A stretch of 64,000 bases of DNA from Acidobacteriota bacterium (GTDB taxonomy: Bacteria; Acidobacteriota; Terriglobia; Terriglobales; Acidobacteriaceae): assembly GCA_021781795.1 (NCBI GenBank), contig JAJXWA010000001.1, forward strand, positions 186,001-250,000, in the 5' to 3' direction. Numbering within the stretch: the first letter of the stretch is position 1; every line of letters starts with the position of its first letter. This document shows, piece by piece, positions 44,450 to 54,193 of this stretch. Made by a program: the position numbers and the translations under genes. The notes beneath the pieces were generated by a model. It was not told the DNA's origin, made no database searches, and saw only the letters and a list, made by a program, of their open reading frames with translations.

Positions 44450-45769
44450 CTATTTCGCGGGAAGCAGGGGTCCGAGGCTGAAGGTCATCTTTGAGAAATC
44501 AAGGGTAAAGCTCTCATAGCCACCGACAAAATCCTGGCCAAGGTTGCCGTAGAGTTCATCCAGGTAGGAACTCGTTGGGGTGCTGAGGATGGGCACGTTG
44601 TGGAGGACAACGGATGCGCTACCGACTTGCAGGCTGAGTGTTGGCTGGAGGAAGATCTTGCGTTTGATGTTGCCGCCAGCACCACCCGCATTGCTTTCGG
44701 CTTGCTTCCAAGTCGCTTCTTCTTCATGAAAGCGCTGCTTGTAACGCATGGAGAGCATGGTTCCATCCGCGCCTGTATCGAAGGAAAAGGGCAGTATCTG
44801 TCCCTCGACCCCGCACTGGATCACAGGTGTGAGGTACCAGAGGTCCATGCGGGTGGATGAGCCGCTGGCCGAAACAGGGATGCCGGCCTCAAAGAAGCCG
44901 TCGTGGCGAAAGGTGATGGAGCCCATGGCGCGGAGGGCGGGATAGCCAAGGATCGCTTGAATCTGGTAGGCGCGTCCGGGTACGGCAATGCGAAGATTGG
45001 CGTCGTTCAAGACGAGGAGGACGACATTCCGAAGTGTGGCTCCGCCCACCTTCAGCAAAGGCAAGATTGCGACCTGCAGGGGGTTTTCAATCCCGGTGGC
45101 TCCAGCCATGGTCTGCGCGTGGCCAGGGAGGGGCGTGATGCCCAGTCTACGGGCAAAGCTGCGGCTTACGACAGAAAGGTTTGCGCCGGTATCTAGCAGC
45201 CAATCCTGACGGACGCCGTTCACCGTCAATTCCGTGACGATCGAGTCAATTTCATTGCGCCGAGTGGGAAGACGAGTTGGGCCGCTCCAGGCGATGGTTT
45301 GGGGCGGCGCGTTGCCGAGGATACGGAAGACACCGGCATCGTCTTTTGAACCTTGGAGGTCGACTGACCTGAGCTGGTGGGGGAAATGGGCGATGAGGTC
45401 GTCAAGAGATCGGGCAGCGTCGGCGTAACGGAAGGTTTCGGCGTAGTTGTCGGCGAGCGTTTTCAGGGCGATTGCGGCCCGGTGCGGATGCGAGGTGCGA
45501 ATGGCGGGCAGGGCGCTATTGAGGAGGCGTATGGATTCCTCGAAGTGCCCGGTGCGATTGGCGAGGATGCCTGCGAAGTAGTCGCGGTTGGGGCCGGTCG
45601 GCATGCATGACAGGCTGGCGGCTAGTGCGTCGAGCTGGAAGTGTTCGACCTGAAGGTCGGGATCCTGTGGCTGCGGCGGAGCGGTCTGAGTGGGGCTGAG
45701 AGCGGGAATCAGAAAGAGAGCGAGCGCGAGTCCATGCAAGATGTTGGAGGTATTCGGGAGGCGTAACAT
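44450..45769 (-). CDS. Secreted protein with two retropepsin-like DTGA motifs
   Basis: 439 residues with a signal peptide (ILHGLALALFLIPALSPTQ). Residues about 40-140 look helical and TPR-like (ANRTGHFEESIRLLNSALP). Then come two aspartic-protease half-domains: LLDTGANLSVVS (Asp193) with ILGYPALRAMGSITF, and SFDTGADGTMLS (Asp331) with NLGQDFVGGYESFTLDF. Retroviral-type proteases have one such motif and dimerise; two in one chain could give a complete active site as in pepsin. Substrate unknown. Convergent with the antiporter gene. Confidence 0.8.
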   Translation of the reverse strand: MLRLPNTSNILHGLALALFLIPALSPTQTAPPQPQDPDLQVEHFQLDALAASLSCMPTGPNRDYFAGILANRTGHFEESIRLLNSALPAIRTSHPHRAAIALKTLADNYAETFRYADAARSLDDLIAHFPHQLRSVDLQGSKDDAGVFRILGNAPPQTIAWSGPTRLPTRRNEIDSIVTELTVNGVRQDWLLDTGANLSVVSRSFARRLGITPLPGHAQTMAGATGIENPLQVAILPLLKVGGATLRNVVLLVLNDANLRIAVPGRAYQIQAILGYPALRAMGSITFRHDGFFEAGIPVSASGSSTRMDLWYLTPVIQCGVEGQILPFSFDTGADGTMLSMRYKQRFHEEEATWKQAESNAGGAGGNIKRKIFLQPTLSLQVGSASVVLHNVPILSTPTSSYLDELYGNLGQDFVGGYESFTLDFSKMTFSLGPLLPAK

Positions 45770-45819
45770 GCGAAGTCACTGTATCATCCGACGGCACAGG
45801 ACATGGCCAAGGAATTGCT

Positions 45820-45848
45820 TTGACAGGGATGGGTTGGGTTGGATAGGT
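45820..45848 (+). promoter_or_regulatory. Possible promoter for GH78-rhaT
   Basis: Consensus TTGACA at 45820-45825, then an 18-base spacer and TAGGTT (3 of 6). The downstream stretch 45856-45888 is a pronounced AT-rich patch and may hold an alternative -10 region. Confidence 0.3.
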
Positions 45849-45977
45849 TTCTTCCGTCAGGAAATTATTTCATTTGGTAAATCCTAATGGTTCGGGCGAG
45901 GCAGGCGCGGGCAAGGTTTGCGCGCGGTGTGCGCGACCGGCAGGATGGGCGGAGTTGTTCTTCGCAATGGACAGGGG

Positions 45978-48900
45978 ATGAAGACGATGGGGATGATGCG
46001 GTGGATGGCATTGGGGTGCGGAGTGGCGCTAGCGGTCTGCGGCGGGACGGGCTGGGCGCAGGGCGCGGCGACGGGGCCGGTGGAACTACGCGTGGACAAC
46101 CTGACGACTCCGCTGGGTCTGGACGATGTGACGCCGCATTTTTCGTGGCAACTGAAGGACATGACTCGCGGGGCGCGGCAGACGGCGTATGAGGTCGAGG
46201 TGGCGAGCTCGGAGACGCTGCTGCGCGAGGGCAAGGCTGATGTGTGGGAGAGCGGGCACGTGGCGGGAGGGCAGTCGCTGAATGTGGCGTATGCGGGGGC
46301 GGCGCTGAAGGCGAGCACGCGCTATTTCTGGCGCGTGAAGGTGTGGGGCGCGGACGGAAAGGCGTATGCGGCGAGCGAAGGAAGCTGGTGGGAGACGGGC
46401 TTGATGCAACAGACTGCGTGGCGCGCAGAGTGGGTTGGGTTCGAGACGAAGGAAGAGAACGCGGTGCGCCATGCGGCGGCTGATTGGATTGCGAGTCCGG
46501 ATGCGAAGGCGCTGGCGGCGGAGAAGGGCAAAGAGGAGCGGTTTGCGTATCGCGGAACGGCTCAGCTGACGAAAGCCGTGCGGCGGGCGACGCTGTATGC
46601 AACGGCGCAGGATACGGTGTCGGCTTGGGTGAATGGGAAGCAGGTGCTGACGGCCGATCCGTTGCCGGGTTGGAGCCAGATGCCGTGGAAGAAGTTTGTG
46701 AAGGCCGACGTGACGAAGCTGATGAGGACGGGCGCGAACGTGGTGGCGATCGAGGGCCTGCACTACGTCACGAATCCGAATGGGATGGCGACCGAAGATG
46801 CTCCGCCGATAATCGCGACGCTGGTGGTGGAGTATGCCGATGGGGCGATGGCGACCTTTGGCAGCGACGCGGGATGGAAGACGGCGATCCATCCGGTAGC
46901 GGGATGGCGGAGGCCTGGCTTTGAGGATGCGGGGTGGAAGGCGGCGGTGGCATGGAAGCCGTCGCCGGGACCGTTCACCCAGCCGGCGGGGCATCCGTGG
47001 ATTCCGGACTCGGTGAAGACGCTGCGGCATGAGTTTGCGGTGACGAGCGCGGTGAAGTCGGCGCGGCTGTATGCGACGGCGCTGGGAGAGTACGAGCTTT
47101 TCCTGAATGGGAAGCGCGTGAGCGAAGATCGGATGGCGCCGGGGTGGACGGACTATCGCGAGCGTGTGGTCTACCAGACCTATGACGTGACGGCGCTGGT
47201 GCGGCAGGGCGCGAATGCGATGGGTGCGTTGCTTGCTCCGGGATGGTATTCGACCTCCATTGAGTGGTATCAGGAGCCGAATAATTATGGGGTGACGCCG
47301 CCGGTGCTGCGTGCGCAGTTGCGCATCGAGCATGAGGACGGCAGCGTGGAGTGGGTGACGACGGGGCCGGATTGGAAGGCGAGCAGGTCGTACATTCTGC
47401 ACGCGGAGCTGTATGACGGCGAGAGCCAGGATGCGCGGCGGATGCAGGCGGGATGGGATGAGCCGGGCTTCAAGGCGGAGGGTTGGAAGGCAGTGGAACG
47501 GATTGATCCGGCGCCGGTGAAGATTGAGGCGCAGGATTTTCAGCCGATTCGCGTGGAGCGCGCGGTGGAAGCGGTGAAGAGGTCGGAGCCGAAGCCGGGC
47601 GTGTATGTGTTTGACTTTGGCCAGAACCTCGCGGGCGTGGAGCAGGTGCGCATACAGGGGCCGGCGGGGACGAAGATTCGGCTGCGCTTTGCGGAGATTC
47701 TGAATGAGGACGGGACGCTGTACGTGGAGAATCTGCGCACGGCGAAGGCGACGGACACCTTTACGCTGGCGGGCAAAGGCGTGGAAGAGTTCACACCGCA
47801 GTTTACGTTTCACGGCTTTCGGTATGCGGAGCTGACGGGGCTGCATACAGCACCCGACAAGGATGCCGTGGCTGCACTTGTGCTGCATACGGAGGCACCT
47901 TTTGCCGCGGGGCTAAAGACGGGCAACGCGATGATCAACCAGCTGTGGAGCAATATCGTGTGGGGGCAGCGGTCGAACTTTGTAGGCGTGCCGACGGATT
48001 GTCCGCAGCGCGATGAGCGGCTGGGATGGACGGCGGATGCGCAGGTCTTCTGGCGGACGGCGAGCTACAACATGGACCTGGCGGCATTCACGCGGAAGTT
48101 TGGCCGGGACCTGCGCGGGACGCAGGCGGGAACGGCATTCTACGGCATCTATGCGCCCGGGACGTGGAGCGAGAACACGGGCTACGGCGCGGGCTGGAGC
48201 GACGCGGGCGTGATTATTCCGTGGACCTCGTGGCTGCAAACGGGCGACACGAGCGTGATTGAGCAGAACTGGGCGGGGATGGAGAAGTATCTCGACGAGA
48301 TTGAGAAGACGAACCCGGATAGATTGTGGAAGAACTCGGGAACTCCGTTTGGGGACTGGCTCTCGCCGGAGGGACGCACGGACCAGGTGCTGATTGCGAC
48401 GGCGTACTGGGCGTACGACGCGACGCTGATGCGCGAGATGGCGCGGGCGACGGGACGCACTGCGGATGAGCAGAAGTATGCGGCGCTGTTTGAGAAGATT
48501 CGAGCGGCATTTCAAAAACATTTTGTCCATTCGGATGGATTTGTGGCGGGTGCGGATAATAGCCCGTCGCCGTTCGGGGTGATCAATAATCCGAATGCGA
48601 AGAGCCATGGCGGCGATACGCAGACAGGGTATGTGCTGGCGCTGCACATGAATCTGCTGCCTGAGAATCTGCGCGCGGCGGCTGCGCAGAAGCTGGTGGA
48701 CAAGATTGAGGCGAATGGCGGGCTGCTGAGTACGGGCTTTCTGGGCACGCCGTATCTGCTGGAGGAGTTGACGAAGACGGGCCATGGAGATCTGGCCTAT
48801 CACCTGCTGATGAATACACAGTATCCGTCGTGGGGCTATCTGGTGGTGCACGGGGCGACGACGACGTGGGAGCGGTGGAATGGCGACCAGATGAAGAGCG

Positions 48901-49295
48901 ACCCGAGCATGAACTCGTACAACCACTATGCGTATGGCGCGGTGGCGGACTGGATCTACCGCTACGCGGCGGGCGTGGATGCGACGCCGCTGGATGCGGG
49001 CTTCCACACGGTGGTGCTGCATCCGGTGTTTGACGCACGGCTGGGCAGCGTGGAGTTTCGTTATCCTTCGCAGTATGGCGTGGTCGTGTCGCAGTGGACG
49101 CTGGCGGGCAAAAAGGCGCATTGGTCGGTGACGATTCCGGCGAATGCGACGGGGCTGGTGGACGTGGATGCTGCACAGGCGGCACATTACATTTTGGACG
49201 GGACGCCGCTGACGCAGAGCAGGCTGGCGACGGCGACGGATGGCGGCTATCGTCTGGCTGCTGGGAACTACAGCTTTGATGTGGATGTGCAGTAG
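45978..49295 (+). CDS. Secreted alpha-L-rhamnosidase, GH78
   Basis: 1105 residues from the ATG at 45978; ATGs at 45987 and 45993 are equally possible (AGGGG lies about 8 bases before 45987), all giving the same signal peptide ([22 protein letters not shown]). Domains in order: N-terminal fibronectin-like region ([16 protein letters not shown]), two beta-sandwich carbohydrate-binding-type regions (about 140-500, e.g. [20 protein letters not shown]), the (alpha/alpha)6 catalytic barrel with [16 protein letters not shown] at about 674-689 holding the general acid Asp/Glu, and a C-terminal sandwich ([12 protein letters not shown] then FRYPSQYG). Full-length GH78 family. Cleaves terminal L-rhamnose; followed 32 bases later by rhaT. 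Confidence 0.95.
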   Translation: MKTMGMMRWMALGCGVALAVCGGTGWAQGAATGPVELRVDNLTTPLGLDDVTPHFSWQLKDMTRGARQTAYEVEVASSETLLREGKADVWESGHVAGGQSLNVAYAGAALKASTRYFWRVKVWGADGKAYAASEGSWWETGLMQQTAWRAEWVGFETKEENAVRHAAADWIASPDAKALAAEKGKEERFAYRGTAQLTKAVRRATLYATAQDTVSAWVNGKQVLTADPLPGWSQMPWKKFVKADVTKLMRTGANVVAIEGLHYVTNPNGMATEDAPPIIATLVVEYADGAMATFGSDAGWKTAIHPVAGWRRPGFEDAGWKAAVAWKPSPGPFTQPAGHPWIPDSVKTLRHEFAVTSAVKSARLYATALGEYELFLNGKRVSEDRMAPGWTDYRERVVYQTYDVTALVRQGANAMGALLAPGWYSTSIEWYQEPNNYGVTPPVLRAQLRIEHEDGSVEWVTTGPDWKASRSYILHAELYDGESQDARRMQAGWDEPGFKAEGWKAVERIDPAPVKIEAQDFQPIRVERAVEAVKRSEPKPGVYVFDFGQNLAGVEQVRIQGPAGTKIRLRFAEILNEDGTLYVENLRTAKATDTFTLAGKGVEEFTPQFTFHGFRYAELTGLHTAPDKDAVAALVLHTEAPFAAGLKTGNAMINQLWSNIVWGQRSNFVGVPTDCPQRDERLGWTADAQVFWRTASYNMDLAAFTRKFGRDLRGTQAGTAFYGIYAPGTWSENTGYGAGWSDAGVIIPWTSWLQTGDTSVIEQNWAGMEKYLDEIEKTNPDRLWKNSGTPFGDWLSPEGRTDQVLIATAYWAYDATLMREMARATGRTADEQKYAALFEKIRAAFQKHFVHSDGFVAGADNSPSPFGVINNPNAKSHGGDTQTGYVLALHMNLLPENLRAAAAQKLVDKIEANGGLLSTGFLGTPYLLEELTKTGHGDLAYHLLMNTQYPSWGYLVVHGATTTWERWNGDQMKSDPSMNSYNHYAYGAVADWIYRYAAGVDATPLDAGFHTVVLHPVFDARLGSVEFRYPSQYGVVVSQWTLAGKKAHWSVTIPANATGLVDVDAAQAAHYILDGTPLTQSRLATATDGGYRLAAGNYSFDVDVQ

Positions 49296-49327
49296 GCGCG
49301 GGGAGCGATGGAGGTCGTGAGACAGGC

Positions 49328-50362
49328 ATGACGTCAGTGATTGCAGGGATTGGATGGCACGTGCTGGGCGCGAGCATGGCGGCGTCATTTTACGCGCCGA
49401 TTGAGAAGGTGCGGAAGTGGTCATGGGAGACAACGTGGGCGCTGGCGGGCGTGTTCTCGTGGATTCTGCTGCCGATTGGCGTGAGCCTTGTGCTGCTGCC
49501 GGATTTTCATGGCTTCTATGCGTCGATGGGGACGGCGCTGCTGTTGCGGGTGGCGCTGTTTGGCGCGATGTGGGGCGTGGGGAATGTGAGCTACGGGCTG
49601 ACGATGCGGCACCTGGGGATGTCGCTGGGGATTGGCGTGGCGATTGGGGTGACGCTGATTGTGGGTACGCTGGCGCCGCCGCTGATGCACGGGCAGGGCG
49701 CGATGCTCGTCACGACGCGAGGCGGACTGTTGACGATGGCGGGTGTGCTGGTGGCGCTGCTGGGCGTGGCGATTGTGTCGTATGCGGGGCACCAGAAGGA
49801 GCGGCAACTGCGGGGGGAGATTCAGGAGTTCAACCTGGGGCTCGGGTTGTTCCTGGCGACGATGTGCGGGATTTTTTCGTCGGGGATGTCATTCGCGATT
49901 GACGCGGCAAAGCCGATGGAGGCTGCGGCGCTGCACCTGGGCGTGAATCCGCTGTATGCGGCGCTGCCGAGTTACGTCTGCATCATGGGCGGCGGGGCGC
50001 TGGTGAATTTGAGTTATTGCTTTATCCGGCTTGGAGCGGTGAAGAAGCTTTCACTGCGGGCTGATCTGGGGCAGCCGAGCGCGATGCTGGCTAGGAATGC
50101 GGCGCTGGCGGCGACGGGCGGGATCATGTGGTATTTGCAGTTCTTCTTCTATGCGTGGGGCGCGGCGAATATTCCGCAGCGGATGTCGTATGTGAACTGG
50201 ATGCTGCATATGAGTATTTACGTGCTGTGCGGCGGGCTGGTGGGGCTTGCGCTGGGCGAGTGGAAGGAAGCTGAAGGCCGGCCGGTGCGGCTGCTGTGGG
50301 CGGGGATGCTGGTGATTATCGCCGCGGCCAACCTGGTGGGGCTGGGAATGGCCGCTTCGTGA
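49328..50362 (+). CDS. rhaT: L-rhamnose-proton symporter
   Basis: 344 residues, the same length as E. coli RhaT, ten membrane helices. Family sequences: [26 protein letters not shown] at the N-terminus, [55 protein letters not shown], and [17 protein letters not shown]. Imports L-rhamnose across the inner membrane with protons. 32 bases after the GH78 gene, so rhamnose released outside is taken up by the same operon. No rhaA/rhaB/rhaD isomerase pathway is in the window. Confidence 0.95.
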   Translation: MTSVIAGIGWHVLGASMAASFYAPIEKVRKWSWETTWALAGVFSWILLPIGVSLVLLPDFHGFYASMGTALLLRVALFGAMWGVGNVSYGLTMRHLGMSLGIGVAIGVTLIVGTLAPPLMHGQGAMLVTTRGGLLTMAGVLVALLGVAIVSYAGHQKERQLRGEIQEFNLGLGLFLATMCGIFSSGMSFAIDAAKPMEAAALHLGVNPLYAALPSYVCIMGGGALVNLSYCFIRLGAVKKLSLRADLGQPSAMLARNAALAATGGIMWYLQFFFYAWGAANIPQRMSYVNWMLHMSIYVLCGGLVGLALGEWKEAEGRPVRLLWAGMLVIIAAANLVGLGMAAS

Positions 50363-50369
50363 TGATGGG

Positions 50370-50780
50370 TCAGTGCGCGAGGAAGTAGACGCCGATGCAG
50401 ACGAAGACGGCGGCGGTCCAGCGGCGGCGGTCGACGTTCTCGTGGAGAAAGAGCTTGGCGGCGATGGCGTTGGTGACGAGCGTGAGGGATGCCGAGGCGG
50501 GCGCAACGAGGCTCAGGTCCATGTGATTGAGCGCGAAGAGCAACGCGAAGAAGGCTGTTGCGAGGAAGAAGACTCCGGCAAAAAAGAGCGGGCAGGTTAG
50601 AACGGCGCGGATGGCGCCTTTGAGGCCGGAGTGCGCGCGGATGATGTCGAGGTCGCCGATGGATTTCATGGCGGCGGCGGTGAGGACTTCGCCTGTGGTG
50701 GAGCTGAGAATGATGGCGGCGATCATGCCGGCGGCGGTCCAGAAGCCAGGGTGAGGAGCGGTGACGGGGAGCAGAGTCAT
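50370..50780 (-). CDS. Half-size EamA-type membrane protein (second of a pair)
   Basis: 136 residues, five hydrophobic segments, one EamA (drug/metabolite transporter) unit: GDLDIIRAHSG near the middle and a C-terminal FLHENVDRRRWTAAVFVCIGVYFL repeat-end typical of DMT proteins. Full-length DMT transporters have two such units; this half must pair with another. It overlaps the preceding half by 4 bases (ATGA at 50777-50780). Substrate unknown. Convergent with rhaT, 7 bases between stops. Confidence 0.8.
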   Translation of the reverse strand: MTLLPVTAPHPGFWTAAGMIAAIILSSTTGEVLTAAAMKSIGDLDIIRAHSGLKGAIRAVLTCPLFFAGVFFLATAFFALLFALNHMDLSLVAPASASLTLVTNAIAAKLFLHENVDRRRWTAAVFVCIGVYFLAH

Positions 50781-51214
50781 TGGAGTTGCTCCTCGCGTAT
50801 GGAATCACCCGCGGGTTGTGGACGCTCGGTGAGCGAGGGCCCATTGGCGACGAAGCCGACGCCGATGGTGATGAGGGCGATGCCGAGCCAGCGTTGGATG
50901 GAGATGGTCTCGTGGAGCCAGAAGCGCGAGAGCAGGGCGACGATGACGTTGCCAAAGGCGGTGGCGGGAAGCACGAAGGTGAGGTCGGCCCAGGAGAGCG
51001 CGGTGAGGTAGCTGGCGAAGAAGCCAATGAGCAGCGCGATGCCGACGGCGATCCACGGCGTGAAGACGGCGGCGACGAGCGAGCCGGGTTGCGCGAGGGA
51101 GATGGGCGAGAGATGCGTCATGCCGCGGGAGAGGCAGGTATCGCCGAGCGGAGCGCAGAGGGCGACGAGCGCGAGGATGAGATATTGCCGCGGTGAGAGT
51201 GTGTGATGCGCCAT
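50777..51214 (-). CDS. Half-size EamA-type membrane protein (first of a pair)
   Basis: 145 residues, about four to five hydrophobic segments, again one EamA unit: DTCLSRGMTHLSP near the start and FWLHETISIQRWLGIALITIGVGF at the end, corresponding in position to the FLHEN end of its neighbour. The last 20 residues are hydrophilic. The two halves most likely make one heterodimeric transporter, as ArnE/ArnF-like or paired SMR proteins do. The gene lies after a terminator that ends the hpnJ operon. Confidence 0.8.
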   Translation of the reverse strand: MAHHTLSPRQYLILALVALCAPLGDTCLSRGMTHLSPISLAQPGSLVAAVFTPWIAVGIALLIGFFASYLTALSWADLTFVLPATAFGNVIVALLSRFWLHETISIQRWLGIALITIGVGFVANGPSLTERPQPAGDSIREEQLQ

Positions 51215-51254
51215 GCGAGTGCTGCAAGTCCTTTTGGTGGGCGGCTGGCCCGCA

Positions 51255-51289
51255 AGAAAAGGAGGGCGGACTCGCGGGGAGCCGCCCTC
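51255..51289 (-). terminator. Intrinsic terminator downstream of hpnJ
   Basis: On the minus strand GAGGGCGG (51289-51282), a 12-base loop, CCGCCCTC (51269-51262), then CTTTTCTTG. An 8-base all-G/C-rich stem followed by a T-rich tract, 22 bases after the hpnJ stop. Confidence 0.75.
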
Positions 51290-51311
51290 GGGATGTGATG
51301 CGCTAAATGCG

Positions 51312-52790
51312 TTACGCCCCGGCGCTTACGGCTGCGGAGGTATCGCCTCGGCGGTTGCGCGCTTCCTTGACCATCTTGTTTCGCTGCGAGCGCAACTTGA
51401 GGAAGGCCTTGGCCTCGACGTAGAGGCGCGGAACGTCGCGGTTGACGATGGCTTTCCAAACGACGCGGAATGCAGCTTTGGGACGGAAGTAGTACTCGTC
51501 GTAGAAGCGGTGCACCATCTCCATGACGTAGTCGACGGGCAGGCCGGGATACTCGATGTGCGCCATCTGGTGGCCGCCGCCGTCTTCCATCTTCTCATTG
51601 GTGATGAAGCCGTTGGCCTTGGCGAACTCGTGGAACTCGGTGCCGGGGTAGGCGTGGGCGATGGAGACCTGGATGGTCTCCACGTCGAGCGACTTGGCGA
51701 AGTTGATGGTGTTGCGGATGGATTCTTTGGTTTCGCCGGGCAGGCCGAGGATGAAGTCGCCGTGGATGACGAGGCCGAGGTCGTGGCAGTCCTTAGCGAA
51801 GGCGCGAGCACGCTCGACGGTGGCGCCCTTCTTGATGTTCTTGAGAATCTGCGGGTCGCCGGACTCGAAGCCGACGATCAGCAGGCGGCAGCCGGCATCC
51901 TTCATGGCCTTAAGGGTCTCGCGGTCGGTGGTGACGCGCGAGGTGCAGGACCAGGTGATGCCGAGAGGCCTCAATTTTTCGCAGAGCTCGATGGTGCGCT
52001 GCTTCTGGATGTTGAAGGTGTCGTCGTCGAAGAAGAACTCCTTCACATCGGGGAAGTTTTCCTTGGCCCAAGCGAGTTCGGCGGCGACGTCGTCCGTAGA
52101 ACGCTTGCGCCATGCATGGCCGCTGAGGGTCTGCGGCCAGAGGCAGAAGGTGCACTGGGCCGGGCAGCCGCGCGTGGAGTAGAGCGCGATGTAGGGATGG
52201 AGCAGGAAGGGCACGTTGTAGCGCGTGACGTCGATGTCGCGCTTGTAGATCTTGGTGGCCCAGGGCATCGCGTCGAGGTCTTCGACCTGCGGACGGTCGG
52301 GATTGTGGACGATCTTGCCGTCCTTTTTGTAGCTGATGCCGAGAATCTCGTTGAGCGGCTTGCCCTGCGCGAACTCGACGACGGAGAAGTCAAACTCGCG
52401 GCGGCAGATGAAGTCGAGTACCGAGCACTCATTCAGCGCGCGGTCGGGGTCGGTGGTGACCGGAGGACCGACGAAGGCGATGCGGATGGAGGGATTGGCA
52501 GCCTTGATGGCCTCGGCGAGTCGCTGATCGCCCTCCCATCCCACGGTGGAGGTGAAGAGGACGAGAAACTCGTAGTCCTTGCAGATCTCGATGGTCTGCT
52601 GCGCCGTGACGTGATGGGGCGGAGCGTCGAGCAGGCGGGAGCCCTCCAACATGCCAGCGGGATAGGTGAGCCATACGGGATACCAGTAGGACTCGATTTC
52701 GCGGGTTGCGGGCCAGCGGGAGCTTGCGCCACCGTCGAAGTTCTCAAAGGACGGGGGATTGAGGAAGAGGGTCTTCAAAGGCTTTGACAT
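51312..52790 (-). CDS. hpnJ: Hopanoid biosynthesis radical SAM protein HpnJ
   Basis: 492 residues from the ATG at 52788-52790 (MSKPLKTLFLNPPSF); in-frame ATGs further up lack a site. Order: N-terminal B12-binding-like Rossmann region (about 1-150), then the radical SAM core with CxxxCxxC at Cys209, Cys213 and Cys216 (RGCPAQCTFCLWPQ), EFFFDDDTFN, and IVGFESGDPQILKNIKKGATVERA. Family members make the cyclitol ether head group of composite bacteriohopanepolyols together with HpnI and HpnK. Neither partner is in the window. Lies 56 bases after the TolC-like gene, so it probably belongs to that operon. Confidence 0.93.
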   Translation of the reverse strand: MSKPLKTLFLNPPSFENFDGGASSRWPATREIESYWYPVWLTYPAGMLEGSRLLDAPPHHVTAQQTIEICKDYEFLVLFTSTVGWEGDQRLAEAIKAANPSIRIAFVGPPVTTDPDRALNECSVLDFICRREFDFSVVEFAQGKPLNEILGISYKKDGKIVHNPDRPQVEDLDAMPWATKIYKRDIDVTRYNVPFLLHPYIALYSTRGCPAQCTFCLWPQTLSGHAWRKRSTDDVAAELAWAKENFPDVKEFFFDDDTFNIQKQRTIELCEKLRPLGITWSCTSRVTTDRETLKAMKDAGCRLLIVGFESGDPQILKNIKKGATVERARAFAKDCHDLGLVIHGDFILGLPGETKESIRNTINFAKSLDVETIQVSIAHAYPGTEFHEFAKANGFITNEKMEDGGGHQMAHIEYPGLPVDYVMEMVHRFYDEYYFRPKAAFRVVWKAIVNRDVPRLYVEAKAFLKLRSQRNKMVKEARNRRGDTSAAVSAGA

Positions 52791-52846
52791 CACTCTCAAT
52801 TCTACCATTTTGCAGATTTTCAAGGGCCCAAACTGCGGCGCGGGCG

Positions 52847-54184
52847 TTACTTGCCGTGTAACTCGTTGAGCCAGTCCTGCATATGGCCGAGGGCGCGCAG
52901 CAGGCCGAGGCGAGTCTTTGCGAGGTCGAGGCCGGCGTCGAGGGAGTCCTGGTATTTCTGGCGCTCGTCGATGCGGGCAAGTTCTTCGGACTTGGGATTG
53001 AGCTGCGGGGCGTTGGGCTGGGAACTGCTCTCGCCGCTGCCTAACTCCAGTTGGGACAACACGGAGTGAAGCTGTTCGGCTGCGATCTGCTGTTTGAGGC
53101 TTGCGATTTCGGAGAGGGTGGCAAGCTCGGTGAGGCTGCCTGTGAGAGTGGCAATCTGAATGTCGGACTGATGACGGGCCTGTTCGGCTTCTACGGTGGA
53201 GCGGAGGGCATCGGCTGCGGATTCATGGGCCTTGGCGCGGTGGCCCATGTCGAATAGAGGGATTTCGATCTGGACGCCCGAGGCGAAGTTGTTGGCCGGC
53301 AGGGGGTGCGCGAAGAAGGAGTTCACATCGTTGAGCAGGGTGGTGTTGCGGTTGTACTGGGCTGCGAACGTCAACTGTGGCAGGTAATTGATTTCTTCAT
53401 CGCCGCGGGCCACCAACTGCTTGGAGCGGGCGAGGAGCTGGGCCGCGTTGAGAGCGGTGTGCGCGGCGCGAGTTGTGCCAGCGGTAATTTCGGGGACCTC
53501 GGGGATGGAGCTGTGGTCGGTGGCGATGGACTCGACGGGGAGGCCGGTGAGGCTGGCAAGCTGGGTGCGGAGAGTGGCGGCGCGAGCTTCGAGCTGCTGG
53601 CGGCGCAGTTTGACCTGTGCGGCGGTGAGCCGGGCCTGAAGAAGCTCACTGAGGGGATCGACGCCGGCCTCGGTGCGCTGCTGCTCGATTTCAACGAGAC
53701 GGGCAGCGAACTGCTCCTGCTGGCTGGCTGCCTGCAGGTCCTGCTGCACAGTATCGAGTTCAATGTAGTTGCTTGACGCGTCGAGCGCCACCTGCTCCTT
53801 TGCATCTTTGAGACCGGCGAATGCAGCCTGAAGGCCGAGGCGCGCGGCGTCGAGGTATCGCTTTTGAGAGACGCTGAAGACGAGCGATTGCACGGTGGCG
53901 CCCCAGATGGAGGGAGGCGTGCCGGTGAAGCCCGTTTCCGGAAAGGCAGGCAGTCCGGTGCTGAAGGTGAGTGAGGGGATGATGACGTCCTTGTTCTCGG
54001 AGAGGAGCGCCTGCGCCTTGTCCACGTCGGCCTGGGCGATGTGGACGGCGGTGCTGTTGCGCTGGGCAAGATCGACGACCGTGACGAGGGAGACCTGTGC
54101 CGCAGTCTGCGCGGGCAGAGCGGGGCCGAGAAGGAGCAATCCCAGGAGAACGGCGCGAGATGGGAGATGGCGAGTCAAAGTCAC
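52847..54184 (-). CDS. TolC-family outer-membrane efflux protein
   Basis: 445 residues with a signal peptide (LLGLLLLGPALPAQTAAQ). Two repeated outer-membrane-efflux halves with long heptad-like helices: residues about 30-215 (LAQRNSTAVHIAQADVDKAQALLSENKD) and about 235-430 (NALLARSKQLVARGDEEINYLPQLTF... as seen around LTFAAQYNRNTTLLN). Such proteins trimerise into a channel-tunnel across the outer membrane and periplasm. Preceded 10 bases upstream by the TPR gene and adaptor gene, followed by hpnJ. Confidence 0.88.
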   Translation of the reverse strand: MTLTRHLPSRAVLLGLLLLGPALPAQTAAQVSLVTVVDLAQRNSTAVHIAQADVDKAQALLSENKDVIIPSLTFSTGLPAFPETGFTGTPPSIWGATVQSLVFSVSQKRYLDAARLGLQAAFAGLKDAKEQVALDASSNYIELDTVQQDLQAASQQEQFAARLVEIEQQRTEAGVDPLSELLQARLTAAQVKLRRQQLEARAATLRTQLASLTGLPVESIATDHSSIPEVPEITAGTTRAAHTALNAAQLLARSKQLVARGDEEINYLPQLTFAAQYNRNTTLLNDVNSFFAHPLPANNFASGVQIEIPLFDMGHRAKAHESAADALRSTVEAEQARHQSDIQIATLTGSLTELATLSEIASLKQQIAAEQLHSVLSQLELGSGESSSQPNAPQLNPKSEELARIDERQKYQDSLDAGLDLAKTRLGLLRALGHMQDWLNELHGK

Positions 54185-54193
54185 TGGCTCCGT

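Noticed and set aside
46086..47888. 600-codon minus-strand frame opposite the GH78 gene
   Set aside because: Arg/His/Leu/Pro-rich composition typical of the antisense frame of high-GC genes; the plus-strand gene has clear family motifs.
49328..50780. Read-through link between rhaT and the EamA pair
   Set aside because: They are convergent, with only 7 bases between stops; no shared operon is possible.
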